64,000 nt of DNA from JASDSY01 sp041441465 (lineage in GTDB: Bacteria > Muiribacteriota > UBA9980), in contig JASDSY010000035.1 of assembly GCA_041441465.1 (NCBI GenBank), forward strand, positions 1 through 64,000. The letters run 5' to 3'. The notes beneath the pieces are model-generated. The model saw nothing but the letters and a program-made list of their open reading frames with translations, was not told the origin of the DNA and did no database searches. Both the position numbers and the translations under genes were made by a program. Below are positions 15,999 to 25,290 of the stretch, in pieces. Each line of letters starts with the position of its first letter. Position 1 is the stretch's first letter.

Positions 15999-17756
15999 AT
16001 GGAATTATTAGAAGCAATACAGTTTGTATTAAAACAAAACAAAAAACCAATGCACTTCAAAGAATTGGCTAAAATCATACATACCCAGAAACTTGTAGAA
16101 AAAGGCGCACAGACGCTTGAAACTATTATAAATACGAAATTAGCGCTTGAAATAAAAAAATGCGAAAGGAAAAAAATAGACCCTGTATTTTTAAAATTCG
16201 ACAACGGCCTTATAGGACTCAAAGTTTATGAAGACCCGAAACCGGCAGTTAAAGTCGAAGAAACGGCCATCATTCCGCCGGCCGGCGAGCAGGCTGCTGT
16301 CGAGTCGATAACAAATCCTATCGATGAGCTTATCGCTAAGGAAATGGAAAAAGTAAAGGCCTTATACATCGAAAAATTACAAACAATGAGCTTTTTATCC
16401 TTTGAAAGAATTTTCGAAAATTTTCTGCGCCAAATCAATTTCATAAAGTATACTGTAGTCAACCGCAGAACCGACGGCGGCATCGACTATGCCGTGAATC
16501 TTTCATTCCTCGAAAATAATGTTAATATGCTCGCGGTCATACGCCGCTGGCCCGTCACCAGGAAATTCACATTTAAAAATGTAGATGAAATAATAAACAC
16601 TATGTCCGAACATAAGTTTAATATGGCTGTCATTGTTTTATTTTCAGAATTAGACAATGAAGTAAAACAATATATCAAGGAAAAATCAAAATTTCCGATT
16701 TTTTGCATAAACTCATCCGCGCTTTGCGACATTTTCATGAGCCGCGGTATCGGCATAACCGCCAAGACTTATACTTCATGCGAATTCAACAATGAATACG
16801 TCAAAAAAATAGAGGAAGAAATCGCACAAAAAATAGAAAATCACAAGAAAAACGGCAAAAACAACCTCACACCAAATCAGACACACCAGCCAATTTCTGT
16901 TTCTGCGGCTGCTAACGGCGGCAATAAAACACAGGGCGCGGCAGAGCATTTAGAACACGGAGTACTTAAACAGCAGGCCAAGCCGGGCGAAGAATTAAAA
17001 ATCAGCCAGGCCGAGCAGGTTTTAAAACAGCCGGGCCAGAACCCAAAACAGGCAGGTTTCACTAAAGACGAGCATAAAGATAACCGCGCTCATATAGATA
17101 ACAAAAATGCTAATAGAAATAACCGATTTGACAAAAGGCATCAGCAGGGCGGCAAAAATAATCAAAATATAAACCAGCAGCGCAATAAAGACATACGCCA
17201 TGAAAACAGGCCGAACGCAAAATTTGAAAACCGGCAGGATGGAAAACCAAACAGCGCAATTAATGAAACGGCGCGCACGAATATTATACAGCCTTTAAAC
17301 ACACAGCAGCATGCTCAAAATGCCGAAACTTCAAGGCCGCATATTTCCGAAACTGCTAAAACCGCTGAACCGGCGCAACAATTAATGTTTAACGAACAAG
17401 AAGCGCCTAAGACACCGGTTGTTACACCGAACCAAAATCTAAAAACAATTCAGGATCAACCTGACAATACCAATAAAGATTTAACCAATATAATTACCGA
17501 ACCGGTAAAAATAAATACAATAATCCCATCTGCGCCGGCAGATATAAATATCGTCCAGGAATCCATAACGCCGATTATAACGGACTCCGGAGCGGCTAAA
17601 ATTACCGGATCAGCTCCGGTAATATCTAACGTTCCGCAACATTCTGAAAGGAGAATTTCACAAGATGCTTCCAAGCCATTTTACAAAAAAAAATACAACC
17701 CTAAAAATTTTCACAAAAACTACTCAAAACGCTCGACTATCCATAAAGGCAATTAA
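15999..17756 (+). CDS. HARE-HTH domain fused to an Mrr-like nuclease fold with altered active site
   Basis: 585 residues. Residues 1-75 are a HARE-HTH winged helix (LLEAIQFVLKQ, PMHFKELAKII, then LALEIKK and FLKFDNGLIGLK). Residues about 125-255 follow the Mrr-type restriction-endonuclease pattern: MSFLSFERIFENFL, then RTDGGIDYAV with D159/D163, then a core strand LAVIRRWP. In active Mrr relatives that strand reads QxKRW or ExK; here the positions are V180 and R182, so the catalytic Gln/Glu and Lys are both replaced. From about residue 280 the protein is a disordered Gln/Asn/Pro/Lys-rich tail of 300 residues. HARE-HTH fusions to restriction-type domains are known and have been linked to modified DNA. 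This copy may bind DNA without cutting it. The 3' end overlaps the next gene by 92 nt. Confidence 0.75.
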   Translation: MELLEAIQFVLKQNKKPMHFKELAKIIHTQKLVEKGAQTLETIINTKLALEIKKCERKKIDPVFLKFDNGLIGLKVYEDPKPAVKVEETAIIPPAGEQAAVESITNPIDELIAKEMEKVKALYIEKLQTMSFLSFERIFENFLRQINFIKYTVVNRRTDGGIDYAVNLSFLENNVNMLAVIRRWPVTRKFTFKNVDEIINTMSEHKFNMAVIVLFSELDNEVKQYIKEKSKFPIFCINSSALCDIFMSRGIGITAKTYTSCEFNNEYVKKIEEEIAQKIENHKKNGKNNLTPNQTHQPISVSAAANGGNKTQGAAEHLEHGVLKQQAKPGEELKISQAEQVLKQPGQNPKQAGFTKDEHKDNRAHIDNKNANRNNRFDKRHQQGGKNNQNINQQRNKDIRHENRPNAKFENRQDGKPNSAINETARTNIIQPLNTQQHAQNAETSRPHISETAKTAEPAQQLMFNEQEAPKTPVVTPNQNLKTIQDQPDNTNKDLTNIITEPVKINTIIPSAPADINIVQESITPIITDSGAAKITGSAPVISNVPQHSERRISQDASKPFYKKKYNPKNFHKNYSKRSTIHKGN

Positions 17757-18582
17757 AACATCGATTTTAACAATATTATTGGCGATAATTTCACTATTGG
17801 CAATTACGGCTGTCTCATATGCCGCTGCGATAAAATGTCAGCATTGCGGCAAAACGGTCGATGATAAAAATTCATCGTGCCCGTACTGCCTCAGTGATCT
17901 CAATTCCAAACCGGCTTCGATCGGCAATAATGCAAATAAAACCGAACCGGCGCAAAATTCCGCGAAAAGAAATCAAATATCAATAACCGATCCAACCGAA
18001 GAGGCCGCTGATAGCGGTTTTCCAAAATCAAAAAACGAAAGATTGATTTCAGAGCAGCAGGCGCAGTCATATTTTGAAAATTTATTGACTAAAACCAGGC
18101 TGAGGCCGTTAATTAAAATAACTGGCTTTAAGCGTGAATTAAAAAATATGAATCAGTTTAAAGTCATAGGCGAAGTCACGAGCAACGAAGGGAAGCCGTT
18201 AAAAGCCCTTTCTTATGTAATTGAAGCCTGCACGAACTCAGCGGCGATGTCAAATGTCAATCTCAGCAAAGCCGCTAAAATTGACATTAATAACCCGAAA
18301 CTAATGAGTTTTAATATATTGTTCAAATTAGATCCGAAATATGTCAGCAATATACCAATAACACCTGTAGAATTTGATTTTATAGTTCCCAAAGCAGGAA
18401 TTGAAACTGAAAATGGAATTTGCAGCGTTAAAATTTTCAAAAAAAATGCCGATTCAGAAGATACGCTTTATGAAGCGCAGCATAAACCCGGCGATAAGGT
18501 TACGCTCAATATTTTACCTGAACCGGGCTGCAATATTGTCGTAAATATTAACGATAAAAAGATTTACGAAAAAAATTACTAA
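17665..18582 (+). CDS. Zinc-ribbon protein with signal/anchor segment
   Basis: 305 residues. The start ATG lies inside the preceding gene in a different frame, giving a 92-nt overlap. It is supported by AGGAG about 10 nt upstream, and there is no later start before the hydrophobic segment. Residues 1-31 are a basic leader, 32-53 a hydrophobic segment ending in SYAA, followed directly by a zinc ribbon C58-x2-C61 and C72-x2-C75. After a polar linker, residues about 150-245 form a beta-rich domain (FKVIGEVTSNEGKPL) of unknown type. Depending on cleavage it would be a secreted or membrane-anchored protein with its zinc ribbon outside the cytoplasm, which is unusual. Confidence 0.7.
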   Translation: MLPSHFTKKNTTLKIFTKTTQNARLSIKAIKTSILTILLAIISLLAITAVSYAAAIKCQHCGKTVDDKNSSCPYCLSDLNSKPASIGNNANKTEPAQNSAKRNQISITDPTEEAADSGFPKSKNERLISEQQAQSYFENLLTKTRLRPLIKITGFKRELKNMNQFKVIGEVTSNEGKPLKALSYVIEACTNSAAMSNVNLSKAAKIDINNPKLMSFNILFKLDPKYVSNIPITPVEFDFIVPKAGIETENGICSVKIFKKNADSEDTLYEAQHKPGDKVTLNILPEPGCNIVVNINDKKIYEKNY

Positions 18583-18640
18583 CCGTTTCATAACAGGCAA
18601 TACTAAAAAAAATATATAACATGAGGTGTTTTTTTAGCAA

Positions 18641-19489
18641 ATGGATCAAGGAATTAACTCAAGAAAACTCTTTTACGCAGTTTCATCATTTTTATTGCTT
18701 CTTCTGATTATGTTTTCAATAAAAGTGAACTACGCGATCTCATCATCCGAGCCGGAAAAAGGTAATATTGAGCCGAAAAATCAGGCTCCGGGCGGCATAA
18801 AAAATCCCCTCACCATAAAAAAAGCGCAGGCGCTATCTTCAGCCCCAGGTCAAACTGAAGTTCAGCAGGCGCAGCCAGCGGCAGCCGATCCTGCCAATGC
18901 AGAACCGGCCGCGGTTTCAAGCGCTCAGAATGTTGAAAATACTGCCGCTGCGGCATTTCCAAACTGGCACGGGCTGACCGCCGCAAGCTCGGCCGATCCG
19001 GTAAATTCCGAAATCGAGCTGGCGAAGCTGAAAAAAATGCCCGGGAAATACAGGATAGTTGTTGATAAAAGCCGCTATGAATTAGTATTATTCAAAAATG
19101 AAAAACCTGTAAAAGCTTATAAAGTTGCAATCGGCCGCAACCCCGACGGCGGCGACAAGAAAATGAAGGGCGATTACCGAACTCCCGAAGGCCATTTTTA
19201 TGTTGTATCAATCGAAAAGAGCGACAAATGGCTTCATAACGGCACATACGCTTACGGCCCGTGGTTTTTGAGACTGAAAACTCCCTGGAACGGAATTGCG
19301 ATTCACGGCACGGATGTTCCTGAATCGCTCGGCACCAAAGCATCGGAAGGCTGCGTAAGACTCCATTCCGACTGCATTACCGAACTGAAAAAAATTCTTG
19401 AACAGCAGCACAAATCCAAAGATAAAATTTACGTTGACATCATAAAAGACTCAAGCGTGCTTGAAAATAACAAAAATAAAAACAATTAA
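18641..19489 (+). CDS. L,D-transpeptidase (YkuD family)
   Basis: Makes 3-3 peptidoglycan crosslinks or attaches proteins to the wall, using a catalytic Cys. Residues 10-33 are a signal peptide or anchor, followed by a Pro/Ala/Gln-rich linker to about residue 120. The YkuD domain spans about 136-272: YRIVVDKSRYELVLF, then WNGIAIHGT with H222, and ASEGCVRLH with S235, C238 and R240, the complete catalytic set. A terminator follows. The gene comes 58 nt after the zinc-ribbon protein on the same strand and may share its transcript, with TGAGGTG as its ribosome-binding site. Confidence 0.92.
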   Translation: MDQGINSRKLFYAVSSFLLLLLIMFSIKVNYAISSSEPEKGNIEPKNQAPGGIKNPLTIKKAQALSSAPGQTEVQQAQPAAADPANAEPAAVSSAQNVENTAAAAFPNWHGLTAASSADPVNSEIELAKLKKMPGKYRIVVDKSRYELVLFKNEKPVKAYKVAIGRNPDGGDKKMKGDYRTPEGHFYVVSIEKSDKWLHNGTYAYGPWFLRLKTPWNGIAIHGTDVPESLGTKASEGCVRLHSDCITELKKILEQQHKSKDKIYVDIIKDSSVLENNKNKNN

Positions 19490-19508
19490 TATATTTTTTT
19501 AATATGGC

Positions 19509-19550
19509 AAAAAATGGCGAATATAAATTAATTCGCCATTTTTTATTTTT
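19509..19550 (+). terminator. Rho-independent terminator after the L,D-transpeptidase gene
   Basis: A 14-bp stem centred on ATGGCGAAT / ATTCGCCAT with flanking A and T runs, followed by a T-rich tail. Confidence 0.88.
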
Positions 19551-19649
19551 CACGCCTATCTTTTCCATCAATAAACATTGTAACTCAAACGGCCGCGCCA
19601 ATCAGGATCACAACATTATAAAATATAATTATTATCGGAGATTTAAACG

Positions 19650-21188
19650 ATGCTTAAGGAATTATTTTTTAGAAGAAAATTACATTATTTCATATTTTTC
19701 ATAATATTCTGGCTTTTTCTTATAAAACTTTATGACGGCACATTAAGGACTTACGACGAATGTTATTACGCAGAGCAGGCGCGTGAAATACTTATCACGA
19801 AAGATCCGCTGACCATGCATTTCGGACTTGATAAAAATTTCGAGAACGATCCGGTATATTTATGGTCAATGGCTGCCGCTTTTAAATTATTCGGCGTAAA
19901 TGAGATCGCCGCGCGCATGCCTTCGGCGCTTTACGGCGGAATGACCGTAGTAACAACATTTTTAATCGGCCGCCTTCTTTACGGATATTTATACGGTATT
20001 ACGGCAGCTCTGATTCTCGGCACAACCTTCGAATTCATAAGATTCTCGAGATACGCGCATCTTGACGTCTGCCTGACATTTTTTATTACTCTCGCCATTT
20101 ATTTTTTCATCCGATACGAAACGAACAGAATTAAAAGCAAAGATAAAACTGATTGCAAATCCAGCGGCGCGGCGTTAAGCTTAAACTCTGGCTGGAACGA
20201 TATTATTATGATGGCGCTTGCCGGGGGCATGGCAATACTTTCCAAAAACATCCTGGGTTCTTTTTTCGTTATCTCCATTATTTGCTACTACATAATAAAC
20301 CTTGATTTTAAAGGCATATTCAACCGTAAAATAATATGCGGGTTCCTGATGACCGGATTACTCCCCGGTATATGGTATATTTATCAATACTTAACTAACG
20401 GCATGGAATTTTTCAAAGTGCATTTCGGTTATATAATTTTTAAAAGAGCGTTAAATAACGCAGTCGAATTAACACCGGTATATCAATATTTTAAAATCAT
20501 CGCTCTTACTTATTTACCATGGCTTTTATTTCTGGTGCCGGGCTGCTTTTTAATAATCAAAAATTTGTTTTGGAAGAATCCGGCGATCAGCGAAATGCGC
20601 CTTAAATACTCAAACAGGCTGGCATTTTTAATTTTATTATATCCGGCCGTATTTTTAACCATAATGAGCTCGAGCCAGGCGAAAAAAGGCTGGTATATCA
20701 TGTCCGTTTATCCGTTCTTCGCCCTAATATCAGCGCTTTTTATCGCGGATTACATATTCTCAAAAAAATTGAAAAAATTATTAGCGTTTAACGGATATAT
20801 AGCCGGATTCATAGTTTTCGCAATATTCATAATCTCGCTTTTCCCGGTGAAGGTATATAAAAATGATAACCTGATATTTAAAAACGAATTTAAAAATTTC
20901 GCCGATTCGCGCCCTGAATTAAAATATAAAAAAGACACTATAATTCCGGTCGATACAGATTCCGACCCGTTCGATTATAAACTGCCGATGATGTTTTACA
21001 GCCAGTTATACCCGGACGTTCCAGTCAAATCATCAGGCATGGACATAAAAAAATTTAGCGATAAAACAAAATATTATTTGTGTGAAACGCAAAAATTTGA
21101 TAAAATGTGCAAAGATTTTAATTTTAATAACGGTTCACTAGAAATATTCGTAAAAACCAGCGATTATATTTTATGGAATTTGAAATAA
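19650..21188 (+). CDS. Glycosyltransferase family 39 (PMT/ArnT-like) membrane protein
   Basis: 512 residues with about eleven transmembrane helices. The first extracytoplasmic loop has RTYDECYYAEQAREI with D36/E37, the acidic pair typical of GT-C lipid-phosphate-sugar transferases of the PMT/ArnT group, then NDPVYLWSMAAAFKLFGVNE and RMPSALYGG. It would transfer a sugar from a polyprenyl-phosphate donor to an envelope acceptor (lipid A, protein or polysaccharide). The downstream GT2 gene could make that donor. GGAG precedes the ATG. Confidence 0.88.
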   Translation: MLKELFFRRKLHYFIFFIIFWLFLIKLYDGTLRTYDECYYAEQAREILITKDPLTMHFGLDKNFENDPVYLWSMAAAFKLFGVNEIAARMPSALYGGMTVVTTFLIGRLLYGYLYGITAALILGTTFEFIRFSRYAHLDVCLTFFITLAIYFFIRYETNRIKSKDKTDCKSSGAALSLNSGWNDIIMMALAGGMAILSKNILGSFFVISIICYYIINLDFKGIFNRKIICGFLMTGLLPGIWYIYQYLTNGMEFFKVHFGYIIFKRALNNAVELTPVYQYFKIIALTYLPWLLFLVPGCFLIIKNLFWKNPAISEMRLKYSNRLAFLILLYPAVFLTIMSSSQAKKGWYIMSVYPFFALISALFIADYIFSKKLKKLLAFNGYIAGFIVFAIFIISLFPVKVYKNDNLIFKNEFKNFADSRPELKYKKDTIIPVDTDSDPFDYKLPMMFYSQLYPDVPVKSSGMDIKKFSDKTKYYLCETQKFDKMCKDFNFNNGSLEIFVKTSDYILWNLK

Positions 21189-21269
21189 AAAAATAATTTA
21201 AATAAAAAATTTGTTTTAACATTACTAAATTATAATAAAATATGAAAATTGAAAGCGGTGTATTACACA

Positions 21270-22010
21270 ATGGGTAAATTACCAAAAATCATAGTAGTCA
21301 TGCCTGCATATAACGCTGAAAAAACGCTTATGCAGACATATAATGACATTCCAAAAGATATAGTGAACGAAATCATTCTAGTCGATGACAAAAGCCACGA
21401 CGACACTGTGAAAGTAGCGAAGGATCTAGGGCTTACGATATTCGAACATGACATAAACACCGGATACGGCGGCAACCAGAAAACCTGCTATAAAAATGCC
21501 GTCGAACACGGCGGGGAAATAATCGTCATGCTCCATCCGGACTATCAATACGATCCGAAACTTATCGCAAAGATGGTAAGGCCGATAATCGACGGCAGCG
21601 CCGATATAGTTCTCGGCTCACGCATGTTAGACGGCAGCGCTTTAAAAGGCGGCATGCCGATTTATAAGTATATCTCAAACAAATTTTTGACATTTATGGA
21701 AAATGTAGTACTCGGCCTTAAATTATCGGAATATCACACAGGCTACCGCGCATACAGCCGCAAAGTATTAACAACACTGCCTTTCGACAAAAACTCCGAC
21801 AATTTCGTTTTCGACCAGGAATTTTTAATCCAGGCGACTTACTTCGGCTTCAAAATAACCGATATCGCCTGCCCTTGCAAATACATGCCGGAAGCCTCGT
21901 CAATCAACTTCAAAAACAGCTCCGTTTACGGCATTCAAACACTTATAACTTTAGGTAAATATATCCTTCAAAAACTCGGCCTAAAAAAATTTAATATATT
22001 CGAAATCTAA
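21270..22010 (+). CDS. Glycosyltransferase family 2, dolichol-phosphate-mannose-synthase-like
   Basis: 246 residues from the ATG at 21270; a TTG 21 nt upstream is possible but adds residues before the first beta strand. Motifs: IIVVMPAYNAEKTL, IILVDDKSHDDTV, MLHPDYQYDP (acceptor/metal region), GSRMLDG and TGYRAYSRKVL. There is no C-terminal membrane domain. Such soluble enzymes load a sugar from a nucleotide onto polyprenyl phosphate, so it is a natural partner for the GT39 protein 81 nt upstream. The sugar cannot be predicted. Confidence 0.9.
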   Translation: MGKLPKIIVVMPAYNAEKTLMQTYNDIPKDIVNEIILVDDKSHDDTVKVAKDLGLTIFEHDINTGYGGNQKTCYKNAVEHGGEIIVMLHPDYQYDPKLIAKMVRPIIDGSADIVLGSRMLDGSALKGGMPIYKYISNKFLTFMENVVLGLKLSEYHTGYRAYSRKVLTTLPFDKNSDNFVFDQEFLIQATYFGFKITDIACPCKYMPEASSINFKNSSVYGIQTLITLGKYILQKLGLKKFNIFEI

Positions 22011-22470
22011 ATGTAAAATTTAAAACATTCATATTTTTTTGATAAAGCGGCGGCAAGGAATAATTTCTACTGCCCCCTTTATAATTCACACCCATCCTGC
22101 TATTCATGATGTCATTTTCGAGAGACCGCGTCATAAAAGTCATCGTGACTTCCATGCGCTTATTCTCAGCAGTTCTCGCTAACCCAGCCGAGAAAGATAA
22201 CTCACACCATTCAGAATTCATTGCCTTCGGCCGCAAACGATATTATATAAACCCATGTAAAATTCACGCGGCCGATTGCTGTGTTACATCTAATGCTTAG
22301 CAGTTGATGTAACTTAGACGACAGAATAAAAGAAAGCAACAGAATCGCAAAAACAACGGCAGATATAACAGGATTAAAAAAGGTGCGCGGGGGAAATCAA
22401 AGGGTATCACCCTTTGTTGTCCCCCGCGCACACAGTTCTAAATTATTATGAGATTATATTTTCCCTGAAT
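22011..22470. other. 460-bp gap between convergent genes with strong hairpins
   Basis: No convincing gene. Short frames exist on both strands (for example 22236-21991 minus and 22106-22300 plus), but neither has a ribosome-binding site or recognised similarity. The stretch is less AT-rich than the other intergenic regions, which suggests it is not simply neutral spacer. It holds an 8-bp inverted repeat, GTTACATC/GATGTAAC, at 22283-22313 and the large GC-rich hairpin at 22383-22431. Confidence 0.5.
22383..22431. repeat. Large near-perfect GC-rich hairpin
   Basis: The outer stem GTGCGCGGGGG (22383-22393) pairs with CCCCCGCGCAC (22421-22431) over 11 bp. After a short internal loop the inner stem CAAAGGGT/ACCCTTTG adds 8 bp with a 3-nt loop. 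No T-run follows on either strand, so it is not a typical terminator. It lies between the convergent GT2 gene and mnmE. Confidence 0.8.
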
Positions 22471-23889
22471 TTATTTTCCGATGCAGAATTTTTCGAAGAT
22501 TTTGTGCAAGATGTCATCCGTCAGCGTTTCGCCAACAATTTCGCCGAGCGCAGAAAGTGCGCCGCGGATATCGATTGTAAGCAAATCGACGGGGTTTCTG
22601 TCAGCGCCGCAGAGAACGGCGTCGTTAAGCGAAGATTCGGCTCTTTTTAAGGCTGCCGCGTGGCGCGCGTTTGTGATCACATTATCGCTGGATTCGAAAT
22701 GATGGCAGTCGATACCGCTTTTTTTAGCTATAAGGTTTTTAAGAGAGTCGATATGCAGATTTTCCTTAACCGACACTTCGATTATAAAGTCTTTTTCGAC
22801 ATTTAAAAATCCTAATTTTTCGAGGCTGCTATCAAATTCCGCGGATTTTTCGTCGATTTTATTAATAACAAGTATTTTAGGTATATTTTTTACATGCTCG
22901 AGCACCTCGACATCGTCATTAGTGACGACGCGGGACGAATCGAGGATAATGATAGCGATATCGGATTTTCTGGCGTGTTTTATGGCGCGTTCCATTCCGA
23001 TTTTTTCTATGACATCTGGCGTTTGCCGGAGTCCGGCTGTATCGACGAGCGAAAATGGAATGCCGTTTATATTGACGGTTTCCTCGAGAATATCGCGCGT
23101 AGTGCCGGGAATAGCGGTAACAATGGCGCGTTCCTCGCGCAGAAGCAGGTTGAAAAGGGAAGACTTACCGACATTCGGGCTGCCCACAATTATAAGGCGC
23201 ACGCCGCTTCTTATAACTTTTCCGAATTCATAAGTTTCAATCAATTTTTTAGTTTTAGCGAGGGCGCCGCGCAGTCTCTCGTCGATGCTGTCAAGGTTCA
23301 GCGGCGCTATATCGTCCTCGGGGAAGTCGAGATTAGCCTCTATTTCAGCGATTATTTCAAGCAGTATCATTTTTATCTGGTTAATTTCATTTGAAAGTAT
23401 ACCTTTGACCTGCGATATCGCGATATCGTGAAGCGGCCTTGTTTTGGAGTTAATTACGTCAAGTATCGCCTCGGCCTGGCATAAATCCATTTTACCGTTA
23501 ATACATGCGCGTTTTGTAAACTCGCCGGCTTCAGCGGCGCGCGCCCCCGAGCTGATTACCGATTTAAGTATCGACTGCATATTGTAGGCGCCGCCATGCG
23601 AAAATATTTCGACCATATCTTCGCCGGTATAAGAATAAGGCGCCTTATAAAAGCAAATCATTATTTCGTCGACAATGGAATCCGAGTCTTTGGAGTAGGC
23701 AAGATAGCCGTGATACATATAACGCGGCTTTATGGAATCGATATCGTTAAAAAACGGCGCTTTATTTTTCTTCTTGAAAAGCGATGACATTATTTGAAAG
23801 GCCCGGTCGCCGGAAACCCTCAAAATTCCAATAGCCGAAGGCATATTAAGCGCGATAGCGGGCGCAACGATTGTTTCACTCAAAAGCAT
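22471..23889 (-). CDS. mnmE: tRNA modification GTPase MnmE
   Basis: With MnmG it forms the carboxymethylaminomethyl group on U34 of tRNAs. The N-terminal tetrahydrofolate-binding domain (IALNMPSAIGILRVSG) is followed by a helical domain with an inserted Ras-like G domain: G1 GSPNVGKSS, DTAG in G3, and INKID in G4. The C terminus ends in FCIGK, the conserved CxGK motif with its catalytic Cys. Length (472 aa) is normal. It follows jag in the classical rpmH-rnpA-yidD-yidC-jag-mnmE order, but a terminator separates it from jag. mnmG is not in the window. Confidence 0.97.
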   Translation of the reverse strand: MLLSETIVAPAIALNMPSAIGILRVSGDRAFQIMSSLFKKKNKAPFFNDIDSIKPRYMYHGYLAYSKDSDSIVDEIMICFYKAPYSYTGEDMVEIFSHGGAYNMQSILKSVISSGARAAEAGEFTKRACINGKMDLCQAEAILDVINSKTRPLHDIAISQVKGILSNEINQIKMILLEIIAEIEANLDFPEDDIAPLNLDSIDERLRGALAKTKKLIETYEFGKVIRSGVRLIIVGSPNVGKSSLFNLLLREERAIVTAIPGTTRDILEETVNINGIPFSLVDTAGLRQTPDVIEKIGMERAIKHARKSDIAIIILDSSRVVTNDDVEVLEHVKNIPKILVINKIDEKSAEFDSSLEKLGFLNVEKDFIIEVSVKENLHIDSLKNLIAKKSGIDCHHFESSDNVITNARHAAALKRAESSLNDAVLCGADRNPVDLLTIDIRGALSALGEIVGETLTDDILHKIFEKFCIGK

Positions 23890-23914
23890 ATAATAATCAC
23901 CAGATCAGGTTAAA

Positions 23915-23961
23915 AAATAAGGGGCTATCCAAAAAGGTAATTTTTGAACCAGCCCTTATTT
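23915..23961 (-). terminator. Terminator between jag and mnmE
   Basis: On the minus strand AAATAAGGGCT pairs with AGCCCCTTATTT (one bulged base), followed by a T-rich run. The core resembles the terminators at 3929 and 37696: all share GGCTG, an A-rich loop containing AAAATTAC in two of them, and a closing AGCC. Confidence 0.75.
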
Positions 23962-24142
23962 AGTCACATATTTTTATTTTACCTAAATTGTACTTTAAGT
24001 AACAATTTATTTAATTTTTTCTCTTTAAAATGCTACTTTGATATATTAAATATTTCCAATCAATTATATTTTATAAGCATTTTCAATTACAGCTTTAAAA
24101 GCCGTAAAAACATGCATTAAGAGTCGAGCACCTATAATTTAA

Positions 24143-25045
24143 TTAGTTATTAATTGAATTCGTAACATTTTCAACGGCTGCAACGTTTTCAGCTGGTTTT
24201 GCGCTGTCGGACATCGCAGGCGTACCTGTCGATACGAGGGCAGGCGACATGCCGCTGCCTTTTCTCGAGTTATAATTATTATTTCCGCGGTTTGAATTGT
24301 AATTGCCGTTATTATTTCTATTGCGTGAAGGATAACGTCTCCTGTTATCATTGCGTTCTGATTTTTCGCCGTTTCCGCGGCCTTCACCGTTAGACGAATA
24401 ATTTCTTTCCTTATTTTTAGCCGATATTACAACTTTTCTGAATGGTTCCTCACCTTTCGAATAGGTATAAACATCGGTATTATTTTTAAGTGTCATGTGT
24501 ATGATTTTTCTTTCCTGCGAAGTCATCGGTTCGAGTTCAACGCTTTTATTTGTAGTTTTAACTTTGCTTGCAAGTTTTAATGAAAGTTCCTCGAGGCTTT
24601 TAATGCGTGAATCACGATAGCCGGAAGCGTCGATTTCTACTGAAATCTTATCGTCGCCCTCTTTATTGACCATAACATTGATAAGATATTGAAGCGCGTT
24701 AAGAGTAACGCCTCTTTTGCCGATTATCGAGCCGACATTTTCGCCTTCTACGGCCAGGTTGACAGAATTAGCCTCAGCCGGAGCCGAAGTATCTATTTTA
24801 ACGCTGCACGGAATATTCATATATTTCAATATATTTCCGAGAAGCTCGCATGACAGTTGTTTTTTATCTTCTTTAAGAGTGACTCTGACCTTAGCGGGAC
24901 GCGCGCCGAATATGCCGAGTATTCCTTCTTTTTCCTCTTCGAGAATCTCGATTTCAACCTGTTCCCTCGAAGCGTTAAGCTCGCGCAGAGCCTCTGATAT
25001 AGCAATATCTTTCGTTTTTCCGGTTTTCTCAATTACACGGTTCAT
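24143..25045 (-). CDS. jag: RNA-binding protein Jag/KhpB (SpoIIIJ-associated)
   Basis: Domain order is the family standard: Jag_N (about 1-50, with EKEGILGIFG), a KH domain (about 75-150, with the IIGKRG loop) and R3H (about 160-215, with ERKIIHMTLKN). A C-terminal tail of about 85 residues rich in Arg, Asn and Gly (RNRNNNGNYNSN) is an addition and may contact RNA. KhpB proteins bind mRNAs and small RNAs and influence division and envelope growth. The start is the second ATG (25045), since the first ATG of the frame sits inside the AAGGAG ribosome-binding region. It lies downstream of yidC, as usual, but 243 nt away and beyond a hairpin. Confidence 0.93.
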   Translation of the reverse strand: MNRVIEKTGKTKDIAISEALRELNASREQVEIEILEEEKEGILGIFGARPAKVRVTLKEDKKQLSCELLGNILKYMNIPCSVKIDTSAPAEANSVNLAVEGENVGSIIGKRGVTLNALQYLINVMVNKEGDDKISVEIDASGYRDSRIKSLEELSLKLASKVKTTNKSVELEPMTSQERKIIHMTLKNNTDVYTYSKGEEPFRKVVISAKNKERNYSSNGEGRGNGEKSERNDNRRRYPSRNRNNNGNYNSNRGNNNYNSRKGSGMSPALVSTGTPAMSDSAKPAENVAAVENVTNSINN

Positions 25046-25268
25046 AAAATACATCTCCTTTAGTATTGTTTAATGAGTCATTTAGCGGTTATAACCAAAA
25101 TTATCAATTAATTTAGCTTTTTTTTATTTTTTTCGGGATTAATCACGATCAAACGGGCTTAAGGTAATTCAAATATATAATTAGCTTTTTTTAAAACGCC
25201 CGCGTTATTTTTCCTCCTTTTAATCATCAAATTATGCTGTTATGCAAAATTATTTATAAAAATATCTA

Positions 25269-25290
25269 AAAAAGCTTGGTAAAGCTTTTT
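25269..25290 (-). terminator. Hairpin at the end of yidC
   Basis: On the minus strand AAAAAGCTT and AAGCTTTTT form a 9-bp stem with a 4-nt loop that overlaps the yidC stop codon, followed by T-rich sequence. It probably acts as an attenuating terminator between yidC and jag. Confidence 0.6.

Noticed and set aside
22106..22300. Small plus-strand gene in the 460-bp gap
   Set aside because: No ribosome-binding site and no recognisable pattern; the stretch is better described by its inverted repeats.
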